From positions 1-64,000 of the forward strand of contig NZ_JAGTJJ010000032.1 of NCBI RefSeq assembly GCF_028435365.1: a stretch of 64,000 nucleotides of DNA, given 5' to 3'. This stretch comes from Polyangium jinanense (GTDB taxonomy: Bacteria; Myxococcota; Polyangia; Polyangiales; Polyangiaceae). Position numbers and translations under genes: made by a program. This document shows, in pieces, positions 21,394 through 30,045 of the stretch. The notes under the pieces were generated by a model, which worked only from the letters and a program-made list of their open reading frames with translations, was not told where the DNA came from and did not search any database. How positions within the stretch are numbered: the stretch's first letter is position 1; the number at the start of each line of letters is the position of its first letter.

Positions 21394-22075
21394 AGGGCCC
21401 TTCGCCTTCCACCTCGGCGCCTTCGCCCGTATCGACGTCTTCGCCCCTGGCCGCGTCGGGCTTCCGGAAGAAGGACTCGACCCACGACTTCGGCAATTTC
21501 TTCGCCGTCGCGATCTTGAGCAGCTCCGCGTAGGTCGTCGTCCGCAGGGCGTTGATGCCCTCCTTCCATTCGTCGGTCTCGTTCGAGACGAGTTGCCGAT
21601 TCCCTTTGGCCTTGGTGCGCACCTCGAGCGCTTCGAGCGCGGCTTTGCTGACCGTGTCGATCGGCGTCGCGAAGGGGGAAAGCTCGTGATTCGGGCCGAG
21701 CTTTTTGGCCTCGGGCAGCAGCACTTCGCGCGTCTTCTCGCATTGGTCGCGCAGCCCCTTGCGCACGAATTGCCCCGGGGCCGCGCCGCCGAAGAACTTC
21801 GCGAGGAGCTCCGGCACGAATGCGCGCACGGCGGCGGCGAAGCGCTTCGTGAGCGAATCGAGCCGCTCGTTGCGGACCGCGACCACCGCCTCGGCCCGGG
21901 TCACCCCCCGGCGCGCCGCGCGCTCCTGCGCGAAGAGGCTCTCCCACTCGCCGATGGCCTCGGCGAAGGGCGGGGCGAGCACGGCGGCGTCCTCGTCGGC
22001 GGCGAGTCCCGACTCGGTGAATTCGAGCTCGTCGAGGAAATAAAGCAGACCATAGGTGATCGGAATCTGACGCAT
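21392..22075 (-). CDS. Hypothetical protein, helical
   Basis: A 227-residue, mostly helical cytoplasmic protein with no signal peptide. It has charged amphipathic segments (RAEAVVAVRNERLDSLTKRF, EWKEGINALRTTTYAELLKI) and an acidic C-terminal tail (EDVDTGEGAEVEGEGP). Its layout resembles small repetitive helical proteins found in several myxobacterial genomes. I cannot assign a function. It is monocistronic and converges with the preceding gene on a shared terminator. Confidence 0.75.
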   Translation of the reverse strand: MRQIPITYGLLYFLDELEFTESGLAADEDAAVLAPPFAEAIGEWESLFAQERAARRGVTRAEAVVAVRNERLDSLTKRFAAAVRAFVPELLAKFFGGAAPGQFVRKGLRDQCEKTREVLLPEAKKLGPNHELSPFATPIDTVSKAALEALEVRTKAKGNRQLVSNETDEWKEGINALRTTTYAELLKIATAKKLPKSWVESFFRKPDAARGEDVDTGEGAEVEGEGP

Positions 22076-22458
22076 GGCGAGTGTGCTACCGGACCAGGCC
22101 CCGCCACGTCAAGCGAAAGGAGCCGACGCGCCTCGCCTACCCCCGTGCGCTTCGTGGAGGGACCCGAAACACGCGTCGCTTGGCGCCGTGCACGTCGAGC
22201 GGGCGAAGAGGAGACGCGTGATCTGCCGGCGAACAGGCCGTGACCTCGGGAGGATCACGTCTCGTCTTGGCGAGCGCGGGCCGCGCGCGGGCGAGGATCA
22301 GGGACGTTGTTCCTGGGTGATTTTCGTGGAGCAGGAGAGAGACGGGTTCGTCTGGCTCGGCGAAGCCGGAGAGTGGAGGAGGATCGCGTCTGGGCGACGG
22401 ATCCGCCGTCCACGCGCTCGGGTCGCGCCGCTCTTGCGGGGCGGTTAGACTGCCAAAC
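22076..22458. other. Intergenic stretch without a recognised gene
   Basis: These 383 bases lie between divergent genes. Overlapping frames here have no homologous-looking blocks, and no strong hairpin or repeat was seen. It presumably holds the promoters of both neighbours. Confidence 0.5.
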
Positions 22459-23172
22459 ATGGGGGCGATGGCGATGAAGTTCACGGCGTCCTTGGGGCTC
22501 GCCCTCGGCTTGGGATGCGTGTTCACGCCGCTCGGCTGCGCGAGCGGCCCGCAAGGGACGAGGATGGGGCCGAGCCATCGCTCTTCGGACGGTCCAAGCG
22601 TCCCGGCGTCCACGGTCGCCCGGCTCACGGAGTGCGCCGAGCAGGGCGCGGGGCGCCTGACGGATACGCACTACGCCATCATGTTCGACGTCGCCGTGAA
22701 GGAGGACGGCGAGATCCACGAAGCCAAGATCCGGGAGTCGCTGATCGGCGATCGGGAGATCGAGTCGTGCATGACGCAAGCGCTCCTGGCCATGTCGTTG
22801 CCTGGGGTCGTCACCCCGCTGCGCCCCTCGGCGACCGTCTCCCGCGGCACGATGTCCCCGGACGCCCGCGTCCCGATGGGCAACGTCCTGGTCCTTCCCG
22901 TCGCCGTGAACCTGGTGCCGATCGTGCTCGTCGCTGCCGGGGTGACGATCGTCGTGGCCGTCACCGTACACGCCATCAGCGGGCTGGCAACGAGGGACGA
23001 CGCGACCGACGAGGAGGCGGAGAAGGAGCGGTGCAAGAAGGTGCTCGAGAAGTGCATCGAGAAATGTACAAGGGAAGCCATCCCATCGGGCTCGCCGAGC
23101 GGGGACCCATTTTTCAAGTGTCGTAGACAATGCCTGCAAGCGGAGAATTGTTGGGGAGTAAAGCTGTATTGA
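22459..23172 (+). CDS. Lipoprotein with AgmX/TonB-like domain and Cys-rich tail
   Basis: A 237-residue predicted lipoprotein, with signal MKFTASLGLALGLGCVFTPLGC and lipobox PLGC; ATG 22474 is an alternative start. Residues about 55-115 (LTECAEQGAGRL... FDVAVKEDGEIHEAKIRES... CMTQALLAMSLP) resemble the C-terminal domain of AgmX/TonB-type proteins. A transmembrane segment (LVPIVLVAAGVTIVVAVTVHAI) follows, then a charged Cys-rich tail (CKKVLEKCIEKC, FFKCRRQCLQAENC). GC falls visibly towards the 3' end, unlike the flanks. It is 19 bases from the next gene and may form a pair with it. Function is unknown. Confidence 0.78.
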   Translation: MGAMAMKFTASLGLALGLGCVFTPLGCASGPQGTRMGPSHRSSDGPSVPASTVARLTECAEQGAGRLTDTHYAIMFDVAVKEDGEIHEAKIRESLIGDREIESCMTQALLAMSLPGVVTPLRPSATVSRGTMSPDARVPMGNVLVLPVAVNLVPIVLVAAGVTIVVAVTVHAISGLATRDDATDEEAEKERCKKVLEKCIEKCTREAIPSGSPSGDPFFKCRRQCLQAENCWGVKLY

Positions 23173-23191
23173 GGAGGGAGACTGACACCGA

Positions 23192-23638
23192 ATGGAAAAA
23201 AGCATCGCAAACGAGATTCTAACGGCGCTCCACGAGTCCTCTTACGTCGTCGACAAGACCCTCGGCGAGCTGAAGGGTGCGTGCCCAGAGGAGCCCTTCC
23301 ACGCTTGCGCCTTGCTCTTGGGGACTGTGATGTCCGACATGTTCGACACCGTGATGGCACCCATTTATGACGCGCATCCAGACCTCGCCCCGGACTGGTA
23401 CCGCGAGGGGTCGCCACTGGGAAGGCCGCAGGGCAAGAACTTGAAGTTACCGCCGGAGGCTCGACAAGCGCTGCTCACCGCATTCGAGACCGCGTATGAG
23501 AAGGTTCAATCAGCCGCCGGCCGCTTGTCGAAGCTTTCGGATCCCCTGGAAGTCGCCATGTACAGTCAGGGGTTTCATCAAATCTCGGTCGCCTTGTGCC
23601 GCGCAAGGGTGACGTTGCTCATGGCAGAGCCGGAATAA
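23192..23638 (+). CDS. Hypothetical helical protein, partner of the preceding lipoprotein
   Basis: A 148-residue soluble helical protein without a signal peptide. It starts 19 bases after the Cys-tailed lipoprotein gene, and GAGGAGGGAG lies about 11 bases before its ATG. AT-rich codons near the start (GAAAAAAGCATCGC) set it apart from neighbours and suggest recent acquisition of the pair. The N-terminal helix contains ANEILTALHESSYVVDKTLG. No family was recognised. A small cytosolic partner beside a surface protein could be an immunity or chaperone protein, but nothing in the sequence proves it. Confidence 0.7.
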   Translation: MEKSIANEILTALHESSYVVDKTLGELKGACPEEPFHACALLLGTVMSDMFDTVMAPIYDAHPDLAPDWYREGSPLGRPQGKNLKLPPEARQALLTAFETAYEKVQSAAGRLSKLSDPLEVAMYSQGFHQISVALCRARVTLLMAEPE

Positions 23639-23673
23639 ATCATGATGGACCGCGAGAGTGACCGGGGAACGGC

Positions 23674-24444
23674 ATGACGTCGAAGAGAACTGCACCGACG
23701 CCCTTCGCAGGCCAGATGTACCTCCGGAGCGTGTACGCCGTCGCCGAGCGTATCCCCGACGAGCCACGTTTCCCGTACAATTTGCCGTTCGTCCGCGGCC
23801 TCGACCTCGGGCTCGATCAGCCGGTCACCTTCTTCGTGGGCGAGAACGGCTCCGGGAAATCGACGCTGCTCGAAGCGATCGCGGACCTCTGCGGCCTGCA
23901 CGTGGGCGGCGGAGCGAACACCGACGTGCTCGCCAGCTATCACGAGAGCGGCTCCGAGCTCGCCCGCGTGCTGCGCCCGCGCTTCCGTCATCGCCCCAGG
24001 GACGGCTTCTTCTTCCGCGCCGAGACGCTCGTGAACTTCGCGACGCTCCTCGAGGAACGAAAACGCGATCCGGATTTTCTCGGCGATCCCTACATGCACT
24101 ACGGCGGCAAATCGCTGCACCTCCGGTCCCACGGCGAGGCGTTCCTCACCGTGTTCCAAGAGCGCGTGCACGAGGGGCTCTTCCTCATCGACGAGCCGGA
24201 GGCGGCGCTGTCACCGCAACGCCAGCTCACGCTGCTCTATCTGCTCCGTGATCGCGTCGAGCGCGGCCGGGCGCAGTTCATCATCGCCACGCACTCACCA
24301 ATCCTGCTCACGTTCCCAGGCGCCGTCATCATCGACTTCGACGACCCCGCATTGCCTCACGTCGCACTGCAGGAGACGAGGCATTACCAGATCACGCGAG
24401 GGATCCTGGAGCGCCCCGAGCGGTACTGGAAGCCGGACGGGTGA
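23674..24444 (+). CDS. AAA/ABC-type ATPase (COG3910-like)
   Basis: A 256-residue stand-alone ATPase. Walker A is GENGSGKS (56-63), the signature-like SHGEAF is in the middle, Walker B is GLFLIDEPEAALSP and the switch His lies in IIATHSPILL. This is the compact ATPase type that resembles ABC/SMC heads without coiled coils; relatives occur alone or in anti-phage modules. No nuclease, reverse transcriptase or transporter gene is adjacent, so no system can be claimed. It follows the two lower-GC genes on the same strand, 35 bases downstream, and is terminated by repeat copy C. Confidence 0.88.
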   Translation: MTSKRTAPTPFAGQMYLRSVYAVAERIPDEPRFPYNLPFVRGLDLGLDQPVTFFVGENGSGKSTLLEAIADLCGLHVGGGANTDVLASYHESGSELARVLRPRFRHRPRDGFFFRAETLVNFATLLEERKRDPDFLGDPYMHYGGKSLHLRSHGEAFLTVFQERVHEGLFLIDEPEAALSPQRQLTLLYLLRDRVERGRAQFIIATHSPILLTFPGAVIIDFDDPALPHVALQETRHYQITRGILERPERYWKPDG

Positions 24445-24489
24445 AGCCGTTCATGGCCTGAGCATTGGTCTCGTCTGGGAGGCGCTTCG

Positions 24490-24825
24490 CTGGGGCTTTG
24501 CCCCAGGCCCCACCGGGGCTATCCGCCCCTGGACCCGGACCAGCGCAAGCGCTGGACCCGGGGTCGATGAACTGCGCGATGCGCAGTTCATCGAACAGGC
24601 CAGGTCAAGACCAGCGACGACCCCGCCCATCAAGACCGCGGCGCTGACGATTCAACAGGCAACTTGCCCGTCGCCAGCGTGAAACGCACCTTCATGGTCT
24701 TGCCACCGGCCTGTTGGAAGAACTGCGCGATGCGCAGTTCTTCCACGAACGGTCCAGGGCTTGCCCTGGTTCGGGTCGAGGGGCGAACAGCCCCCGCGGG
24801 GCCCGGGGCAGCGCCCCGGCGCGGC
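24490..24825 (+). repeat. Composite hairpin repeat, copy C
   Basis: The most complete copy, between convergent genes ending at 24444 and 24937. Left arm stems: CTGGGGC/GCCCCAG (24490-24506), GGGGC/GCCCC, CCAGCGC/GCGCTGG and TCGATGAACTGCGC with loop gat (24564-24594). Right arm, inverted: TGGAAGAACTGCGC with loop gat (24715-24745), CCAGGGC/GCCCTGG (24753-24769), then GGGGC and CCGGGGC stems. The 120-base middle matches copies A and B at its start. Confidence 0.9.
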
Positions 24826-24936
24826 GGGCCCAAGAAGAGACCAATGCTCAGGCTCATGGCAGAGGTGGAATCGCCCATGCAGGCGAGTGGAAGAGGATCA
24901 CGCCCGAGGCGACGATCCGCCCTCGTCTCTCGCACG

Positions 24937-25248
24937 TCATGGCACGGGGCAATACTGGTTCCAGACCCGGACGAGACCGAATCGCGCCTCCGTCAGCAGG
25001 CTCCCGCGGGCCTTGCAGAAACCCTGGGCCCATAGGCGACACAGCATAGGGGCCTGCCAAAACCGGTCGGACCTATGCCCATTGCAACAACGCGCGCGGC
25101 ACATCTGCCCCTGCGCCACGAGCGCCGATGTCCCCTCGCCCGTCGCCTCCTCTGGATAGGTGAGCTCGTCCGCGCTCGCGGAGGAGGCCACGAGGGCCAC
25201 GAGGCCCATTCCCACCAGAACCCTGCGCATGAACGCCTGGCGCTTCAT
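24937..25248 (-). CDS. Small secreted Cys-rich basic protein
   Basis: A 103-residue preprotein. The signal is MKRQAFMRRVLVGMGLVALV with likely cleavage after SASA. A short acidic stretch (DELTYPEEATGEGTSA) is followed by a basic domain with six cysteines (CRARCCNGHRSDRF, LCRLWAQGFCKAR, QYC). The spacing is C-x3-CC-x14-C-x7-C-x22-C, which is not the defensin pattern. Start at 25248; ATG 25230 is an alternative. It is divergent from the DUF2934 gene. A secreted effector or surface peptide is possible; function is unknown. Confidence 0.68.
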   Translation of the reverse strand: MKRQAFMRRVLVGMGLVALVASSASADELTYPEEATGEGTSALVAQGQMCRARCCNGHRSDRFWQAPMLCRLWAQGFCKARGSLLTEARFGLVRVWNQYCPVP

Positions 25249-25370
25249 GCCCGGACGTATCGCAACGTCCGTACCGCTCCTGGGTGCGCCCGGCCGCCAC
25301 GAACTTGCCCCCTCGCCCGCGGCCACGTTAGGAGCCGCCTCGCCCGGAAGAACCCACCGAGGAGAGATCG

Positions 25371-25712
25371 ATGAAGACGAAAGGCAAGAAGGCAGCGCAA
25401 AAGAAGAGCGAAGCAGGCAAGAAGGGCGCGAAAACCGCCGCAGCCGCCGCCATCGCGGAGTCGATCGCGCCGCCGCCCGTCGCCGTCGCGCCCACGCCCG
25501 CAGCAGAGCCGGCCGCGACCGACGAGGATTCCAAAGCGCCCGCCGCCTCCGAGCGCAGGCCCATCTCGATCGAAGAACGCCGCCGGATGATCGCGCTCGC
25601 CGCGTATCGCCGGGCCGAGACGCTCGGATTCGGGAAGACCAATCCCGTCGAGGACTGGCTCGTCGCCGAGCGCGAGATCGACGCCATGCTCACCTTCGGA
25701 GTCCACATCTGA
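25371..25712 (+). CDS. DUF2934 family protein
   Basis: A 113-residue protein. A Lys/Ala-rich N-terminus (MKTKGKKAAQKKSEAGKKG, then Ala/Pro) leads to a C-terminal DUF2934 domain with RRMIALAAYRRAETLGF and EDWLVAEREID. The basic tail could contact nucleic acid or simply be a flexible linker. The start ATG follows GGAGAG at a short distance. The stop overlaps the possible start of the chromate transporter gene. The domain is common in bacteria and has no known function. Confidence 0.82.
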   Translation: MKTKGKKAAQKKSEAGKKGAKTAAAAAIAESIAPPPVAVAPTPAAEPAATDEDSKAPAASERRPISIEERRRMIALAAYRRAETLGFGKTNPVEDWLVAEREIDAMLTFGVHI

Positions 25713-26914
25713 GCGAGGAGGCAACGCCTCCCCCGGCGCCACCCGCCGCAGCCGATCCGGGCCGGCTGCGCGAGGTGGCGCTCTTGTTTTTACGCCTCGG
25801 ATTCACCTCGTTCGGCGGCCCCGCCGCGCACGTCGCGCTCATGGAGGCCGAGGTCGTCGTCCGCCGGAAATGGGTGACGCGCGAAGAGTTTCTGGATCTC
25901 TTCGCCGCGACGAACCTGATCCCCGGGCCGAACTCGACCGAAATGGCGATTCATCTCGGCTATCGCCGCGCCGGAACGCCGGGGCTCGTGGCTGCCGGAG
26001 CCTGCTTCATTCTGCCGGCCGCGCTGATCACGGCCGGGTTCGCAATGGCCTACGAGCGTCTGCGCACGCTCCCCGCCCTCGAAGGGCTGCTTTATGGCCT
26101 GAAGCCCGCGATGCTCTCGATCGTGCTCGCGGCCATGGCGCGGCTCGTCCTGCCTCGAAAGAAGGATTATTTCTTCCTTTCGCTCGGCCTCGCCGCGGCC
26201 GCGGCGAGCGTGCTCGGCGTGAACGAGATCGGCGTGCTCTTCGGAGGCGCGGCGCTCGGCGCAATCGTCCCGGGCTCGAAGAAGCCGCCCGAAAAGCCGG
26301 CCGCGGAGACGAAAAAGGCGGGGTCGTCGCCCGCCGTGCTCGCCTTTCCCCTTGCCGCTTCCGCGGCCGCGGGCGGGGGAAAGCTCCTGCCGCTCGGGCT
26401 GTTTTTCCTCAAAGTCGGAAGCATCCTCTACGGCAGCGGATACGTGCTGATCGCGCTGCTCCGCGCAGGGCTCGTGACCGAGCGGGGCTGGCTCACCGAG
26501 GCGGAGCTACTCGACGCGGTCGCGATCGGCCAGTTCACGCCGGGGCCCGTGCTCTCCACCGCGACATTCATCGGCTACCTGATCGAAGGCCCCGCCGGCG
26601 CAGCCGTCGCCACACTCGCCATCTTCCTCCCAAGCTTCGTGTTCGTTCGCGCGAGCGCGCCGATCCTGCCGAAGATGCGCGCCGCGCCCCGCCTCGCAGG
26701 CCTGCTCGACGGCGCCGCCGCCGCCTCGCTCGGCCTGCTCGTCGCCGCCACGATCGCCCTCGGCCGCGGCGCGCTCGTCGATCTGCCCGCATGGCTGATC
26801 CTCGCCGCCGCCTTGCCCGTCGCGATGCAGCCAAAGATCAATGCGACGTGGATCGTCATCGGCGGCGCGCTCGCCGGTCTTGCCGTTCGCGCCGTGCTCG
26901 GACATTCGCCGTAA
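25709..26914 (+). CDS. chrA: Chromate transporter (ChrA family)
   Basis: An integral membrane protein of the CHR family, which extrudes chromate. It has two homologous halves, each with the family motif: LRLGFTSFGGPAAHVALME / FAATNLIPGPNSTEMAIHLGY and FLKVGSILYGSGYVLIALL / AIGQFTPGPVLSTATFIGY. About ten membrane segments are separated by a basic/Pro-rich central loop (PGSKKPPEKPAAETKK). The start is uncertain: GTG 25775 would cut into the conserved N-terminus, while CTG 25709 overlaps the DUF2934 stop and has GGAG seven bases upstream. I report 25709 (401 residues). Substrate assignment rests on family only. Confidence 0.85.
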   Translation: MSEEATPPPAPPAAADPGRLREVALLFLRLGFTSFGGPAAHVALMEAEVVVRRKWVTREEFLDLFAATNLIPGPNSTEMAIHLGYRRAGTPGLVAAGACFILPAALITAGFAMAYERLRTLPALEGLLYGLKPAMLSIVLAAMARLVLPRKKDYFFLSLGLAAAAASVLGVNEIGVLFGGAALGAIVPGSKKPPEKPAAETKKAGSSPAVLAFPLAASAAAGGGKLLPLGLFFLKVGSILYGSGYVLIALLRAGLVTERGWLTEAELLDAVAIGQFTPGPVLSTATFIGYLIEGPAGAAVATLAIFLPSFVFVRASAPILPKMRAAPRLAGLLDGAAAASLGLLVAATIALGRGALVDLPAWLILAAALPVAMQPKINATWIVIGGALAGLAVRAVLGHSP

Positions 26915-27001
26915 AACCGGAATCTCGTTCGCCCGACTTCACGGGCAAATCAAGAGAAACCGGCTGCACGTTTCGACGCACTGCGCTACCGTCCGGCCGC
27001 C

Positions 27002-28330
27002 ATGATCGTCATGAAGTTCGGCGGCAGCTCCGTCGCCAACCGCAAGCAGATCGAGAAGGTGCTCGCGATCGTCCGCGGGCGCGCGGCGCGTACGCCGCTC
27101 GTCGTGAGCTCGGCCCACAAAGGCATGACCGACGCGCTGCTCTCGGGCGCGCGCGAGGCCGCCCGCGGCGTCTACGCCCCCGAGCGCGTGATCGAGCGCC
27201 AGACCGCGATCGCCCGCGAGCTCGGCTGCGACGACGCCCTGCTCGCGCCCTTTTTCGAGGAGATCTCGGCCCTCTACCGGGGCCTGTCGCTCGTGCGGGA
27301 GCTCAGCTTGCGCAGCCTCGACTACGCCGCGAGCTTCGGCGAGCGCATGGCCGTGCGGGTCATCGCCGACTTCTTCACGCGACAAGGTTTTCCGGCGCAG
27401 GCCTTCGACGTCTGGGATCTCGGCTTCCTCACGGACGCGGCGTTCGGCTCGGCGCGTCCCCTGCCCGGCTACGAGGCCGCGATGCAGCGCGCGGTGCGCG
27501 AGCGCGTGCCGGCCGGCGTCGTGCCGATCGTGACGGGCTTCGTCGGGAAAACCGAGGCCGGCGACATCACGACCGTCGGCCGCAACGGCAGTGATCTCAC
27601 GGCGACGCTCGTCGGCGCCGCGATCGCCGCCGAGGAGGTCGAGATCTGGAGCGACACCGACGGCGTGATGACCGCGGATCCGAGCGTCGTGAAGAAGGCC
27701 CGCTCGATCTCCGAGATGCGCTTCGACGAGGCCGCGGAGCTCGCCTACTTCGGCAGCCGCGTCCTGCACCCGTCGACGCTCGTTCCGGCGATGCAGAAGA
27801 ACATCCCGGTCCGCGTGCTCAACACGAACCGGCCCGAGCACCCCGGCACGGTCATCCGCGAGTCCGCGCCCGCGAGCGAGCTGCCCGCGACGAGCATCGC
27901 CTACAAGGAAGGGCAGCTCGCCGTGACGATGCTGTCGACGCGCATGTTCGGGGCGGCGGGTTTCCTCGGCGAGGCGTTCCAGGCGCTCGGGCGGCACGAG
28001 GTCGTGGTCGACATGATCGCGACCTCGGAGGTGAGCGTGTCGTTCACGACGGACCGGCGCGAGCCTCTGGAGCGCGCGCTTTCGGACCTCGAGCGGCTCG
28101 GCGAGGTGCGGGTCGAGGCGGGAAAGACGCTGATGGTCGTGGTGGGCCGGAAGCTCGCGGAGCAGGCGGGGCTTGGCGCGGCGATCTTGCAGGCCGTCGC
28201 GGACGCAGGCGTGAACGTGGAAATGGTGAGTTACGGCATGAAGAGCATCAGCCTGACGATGCTCGTGGCCGACAAGGACGTAGGCGCGGCGGCCGCGGTG
28301 CTGCACGAGAGGCTCTTCGAGCGCGCTTGA
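27002..28330 (+). CDS. lysC: Aspartate kinase
   Basis: A 442-residue aspartokinase that phosphorylates L-aspartate in the first step of Lys, Thr and Met synthesis. The N-terminal kinase block is [18 protein letters not shown], with [16 protein letters not shown] and [14 protein letters not shown] in the nucleotide site. Two C-terminal ACT domains for feedback control are recognisable ([19 protein letters not shown] and [17 protein letters not shown]...[19 protein letters not shown]). The size fits the monofunctional class. It lies 87 bases after chrA, and the next gene follows 31 bases later. Confidence 0.95.
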   Translation: MIVMKFGGSSVANRKQIEKVLAIVRGRAARTPLVVSSAHKGMTDALLSGAREAARGVYAPERVIERQTAIARELGCDDALLAPFFEEISALYRGLSLVRELSLRSLDYAASFGERMAVRVIADFFTRQGFPAQAFDVWDLGFLTDAAFGSARPLPGYEAAMQRAVRERVPAGVVPIVTGFVGKTEAGDITTVGRNGSDLTATLVGAAIAAEEVEIWSDTDGVMTADPSVVKKARSISEMRFDEAAELAYFGSRVLHPSTLVPAMQKNIPVRVLNTNRPEHPGTVIRESAPASELPATSIAYKEGQLAVTMLSTRMFGAAGFLGEAFQALGRHEVVVDMIATSEVSVSFTTDRREPLERALSDLERLGEVRVEAGKTLMVVVGRKLAEQAGLGAAILQAVADAGVNVEMVSYGMKSISLTMLVADKDVGAAAAVLHERLFERA

Positions 28331-28361
28331 CGCCGGCCGCCGTGTGGTCGATTGCAGGGCG

Positions 28362-29882
28362 ATGAAGAAGATCGCCCTGTTCTGGCCCGGCGACGCGCGG
28401 GCCAAGCCCAACGAGGTCGCTGTCCCCAGCATCACGGCCGCGACGATCCAGATGGAGCGCGCGCTCCAGAAGCTCGGCCATTCGCCCTACCGGGTCGAAG
28501 GGTTCCTGTCCAAACCCCACGAGTCCATCGAGAAGCTCGGGCCGATCGACGATCCGATGATCGGCGTGTGCGTGCACTGGTTTTACGGGCCACACACGAC
28601 GGACGGCGTGGTCGGCAAGGAAAACCCCTTGCTCCTGGCCTCGAATTTCTCGGGCCGCTGGCCGGGTCTCGTGGGCCTCCTGAACACGGGCGCCTGCCTG
28701 GAGAGCCTGGATCGGCCGTTCTCGCGGATCTGGACGGACGCGGAGGACTGGACCGCAGACAAGGCATTCATGGATCGGCTCGATACATGGTGTCGGACGG
28801 GCCGCCTCACCTGGCCCGAGGACGCGATCCGCGAGCCCGGCCCGGTCGCGCCGGCGGCGGAGGCGATCGCCCGGAAGGTGGCCGCGGAGATCCACAAGCG
28901 GCGGGTGCTCCTGCTCATGCTCGGCGACACCTCGATGGGCATGATCAACGGGTATTTCGGGCCGCGGCTCCTGAACAAGCACGGGTTCACGGAGCACAAG
29001 ATCGATCAGGCCTGGATCATCGATCGGGGCCGCGGAATCTCGGAAAAACGGATCGACGACGCGCTCCGGTTCGTGAAGGATCGGGGGCTCACGTTCCACT
29101 GGGGCGAGAACGGCGCGGCCGATTTCGACGAGCGCGCCACGCGCGAGCAGCTCCGCGATTACCTCGTGGTGCTCGACATGGTGAACGAATACAAGGCCGA
29201 TTGTCTGGGCTGGCAATACCAGCTCGGGCTGATCCCGCTGCGCCCGCCCTCGGACCTCGCCGAGGGCCTGTTCAACTCGGCCTGCCGGCCCGAATCGAAC
29301 GGCACGACGATCGCGTGTGCGACCGAGGCCGATCAGGGCAACGCCATCCCGATGGAGCTGATGAAGCGTCTCCTGCGGGAAAAAGGCCTGCACGAGGCCG
29401 TGATGTTCCACGACGTGCGCTGGGGAGCCGAGCACGAGGGGCGATTCTTGTGGGTGCTCCTGAACTCGGGATCGTGCGGCGCATACGCGTTCAACCACGA
29501 CAAGGACACGCTGCGCGGCGCGCATAGCTACAGGCAGCCGGCGATGTATTTCCCGACGCCGGGCGGCACGCTCGCGGGCGAGAGTTTGCCCGGGGCCATG
29601 ACCTGGGCGCGCACGTACATCAAGGAAGGCGCGCTCTGGATGGATATCGGCAAGGGTGAAGTGGTAAAACTCCCGCCCGCGGTGCGTGATGCCTGGTGGG
29701 AGGGCACGACGCGGGAATGGCCGTTCATGGCCGCGGATATGGGCATCGGCCGCGATACGCTGATGGCGCATTACCTCTCGAACCACGTGGCCGTGGCCTA
29801 CGGGGACGTGTTCGACGAGATGGTCGCGCTGTCGCGCGAGCTCGGCTTCAAGGTACGAATCCTGGCCGATCGGGCGGGCTAG
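28362..29882 (+). CDS. L-fucose isomerase-fold protein (ketose-aldose isomerase family)
   Basis: A 506-residue protein of the FucI/AraA fold. Metal-ligand positions of FucI are kept: Glu322 in ATEADQGNAIPMEL, Asp351 in MFHDVRWG and His475 in SNHVAVAYGD. This argues for an active aldose-ketose isomerase, although the sugar cannot be told from sequence. ATG 28362 is chosen (CAGGG seven bases before) over GTG 28344. It follows the aspartate kinase gene but has no metabolic link to it. The sugar ABC transporter and pentulose kinase 3-8 kb downstream may use its product. A hairpin terminator follows at 29902. Confidence 0.83.
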   Translation: MKKIALFWPGDARAKPNEVAVPSITAATIQMERALQKLGHSPYRVEGFLSKPHESIEKLGPIDDPMIGVCVHWFYGPHTTDGVVGKENPLLLASNFSGRWPGLVGLLNTGACLESLDRPFSRIWTDAEDWTADKAFMDRLDTWCRTGRLTWPEDAIREPGPVAPAAEAIARKVAAEIHKRRVLLLMLGDTSMGMINGYFGPRLLNKHGFTEHKIDQAWIIDRGRGISEKRIDDALRFVKDRGLTFHWGENGAADFDERATREQLRDYLVVLDMVNEYKADCLGWQYQLGLIPLRPPSDLAEGLFNSACRPESNGTTIACATEADQGNAIPMELMKRLLREKGLHEAVMFHDVRWGAEHEGRFLWVLLNSGSCGAYAFNHDKDTLRGAHSYRQPAMYFPTPGGTLAGESLPGAMTWARTYIKEGALWMDIGKGEVVKLPPAVRDAWWEGTTREWPFMAADMGIGRDTLMAHYLSNHVAVAYGDVFDEMVALSRELGFKVRILADRAG

Positions 29883-29901
29883 GGCGCACGAACGCTCCGC
29901 T

Positions 29902-29932
29902 CGGTCGGTATCTTTTTCAGGGATATCGACCG
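29902..29932 (+). terminator. Hairpin terminator after the isomerase gene
   Basis: CGGTCGGTATC pairs with GATATCGACCG over 11 positions, one of them G-U, around a loop beginning TTTTT. It starts 20 bases past the isomerase stop codon. Confidence 0.65.
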
Positions 29933-29950
29933 GGCGTAGGCGAGCGAGAC

Positions 29951-29987
29951 GAGAATGCAGTCCACGTTGCCAACGTGTTGCGTTCTC
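29951..29987. other. Second hairpin, ahead of the histidine kinase gene
   Basis: GAGAATGCA and TGCGTTCTC form the outer stem and CACGTT/AACGTG the inner stem with a GCC loop. It lies 58 bases before the kinase start and could be a leader structure or a second terminator. Confidence 0.45.
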
Positions 29988-30045
29988 GTTAGCCTTGTCG
30001 AGCGAGACGGAAGCGCCTCGGTTCCGCCGTTCCGAGCGAGGGTCG

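Noticed and set aside
22074..22448. Plus-strand frame of 124 residues in the divergent gap
   Set aside because: Arg-rich composition with no motif, overlapping likely promoters.
23674..24444. AAA ATPase as part of an anti-phage defence system
   Set aside because: No nuclease, reverse transcriptase, protease or toxin-like partner is adjacent; the family alone does not support it.
24937..25248. A second CS-alpha-beta defensin
   Set aside because: It has six cysteines but spacing C-x3-CC-x14-C-x7-C-x22-C, with no G-x-C or C-x-C; it is kept as a different secreted peptide.
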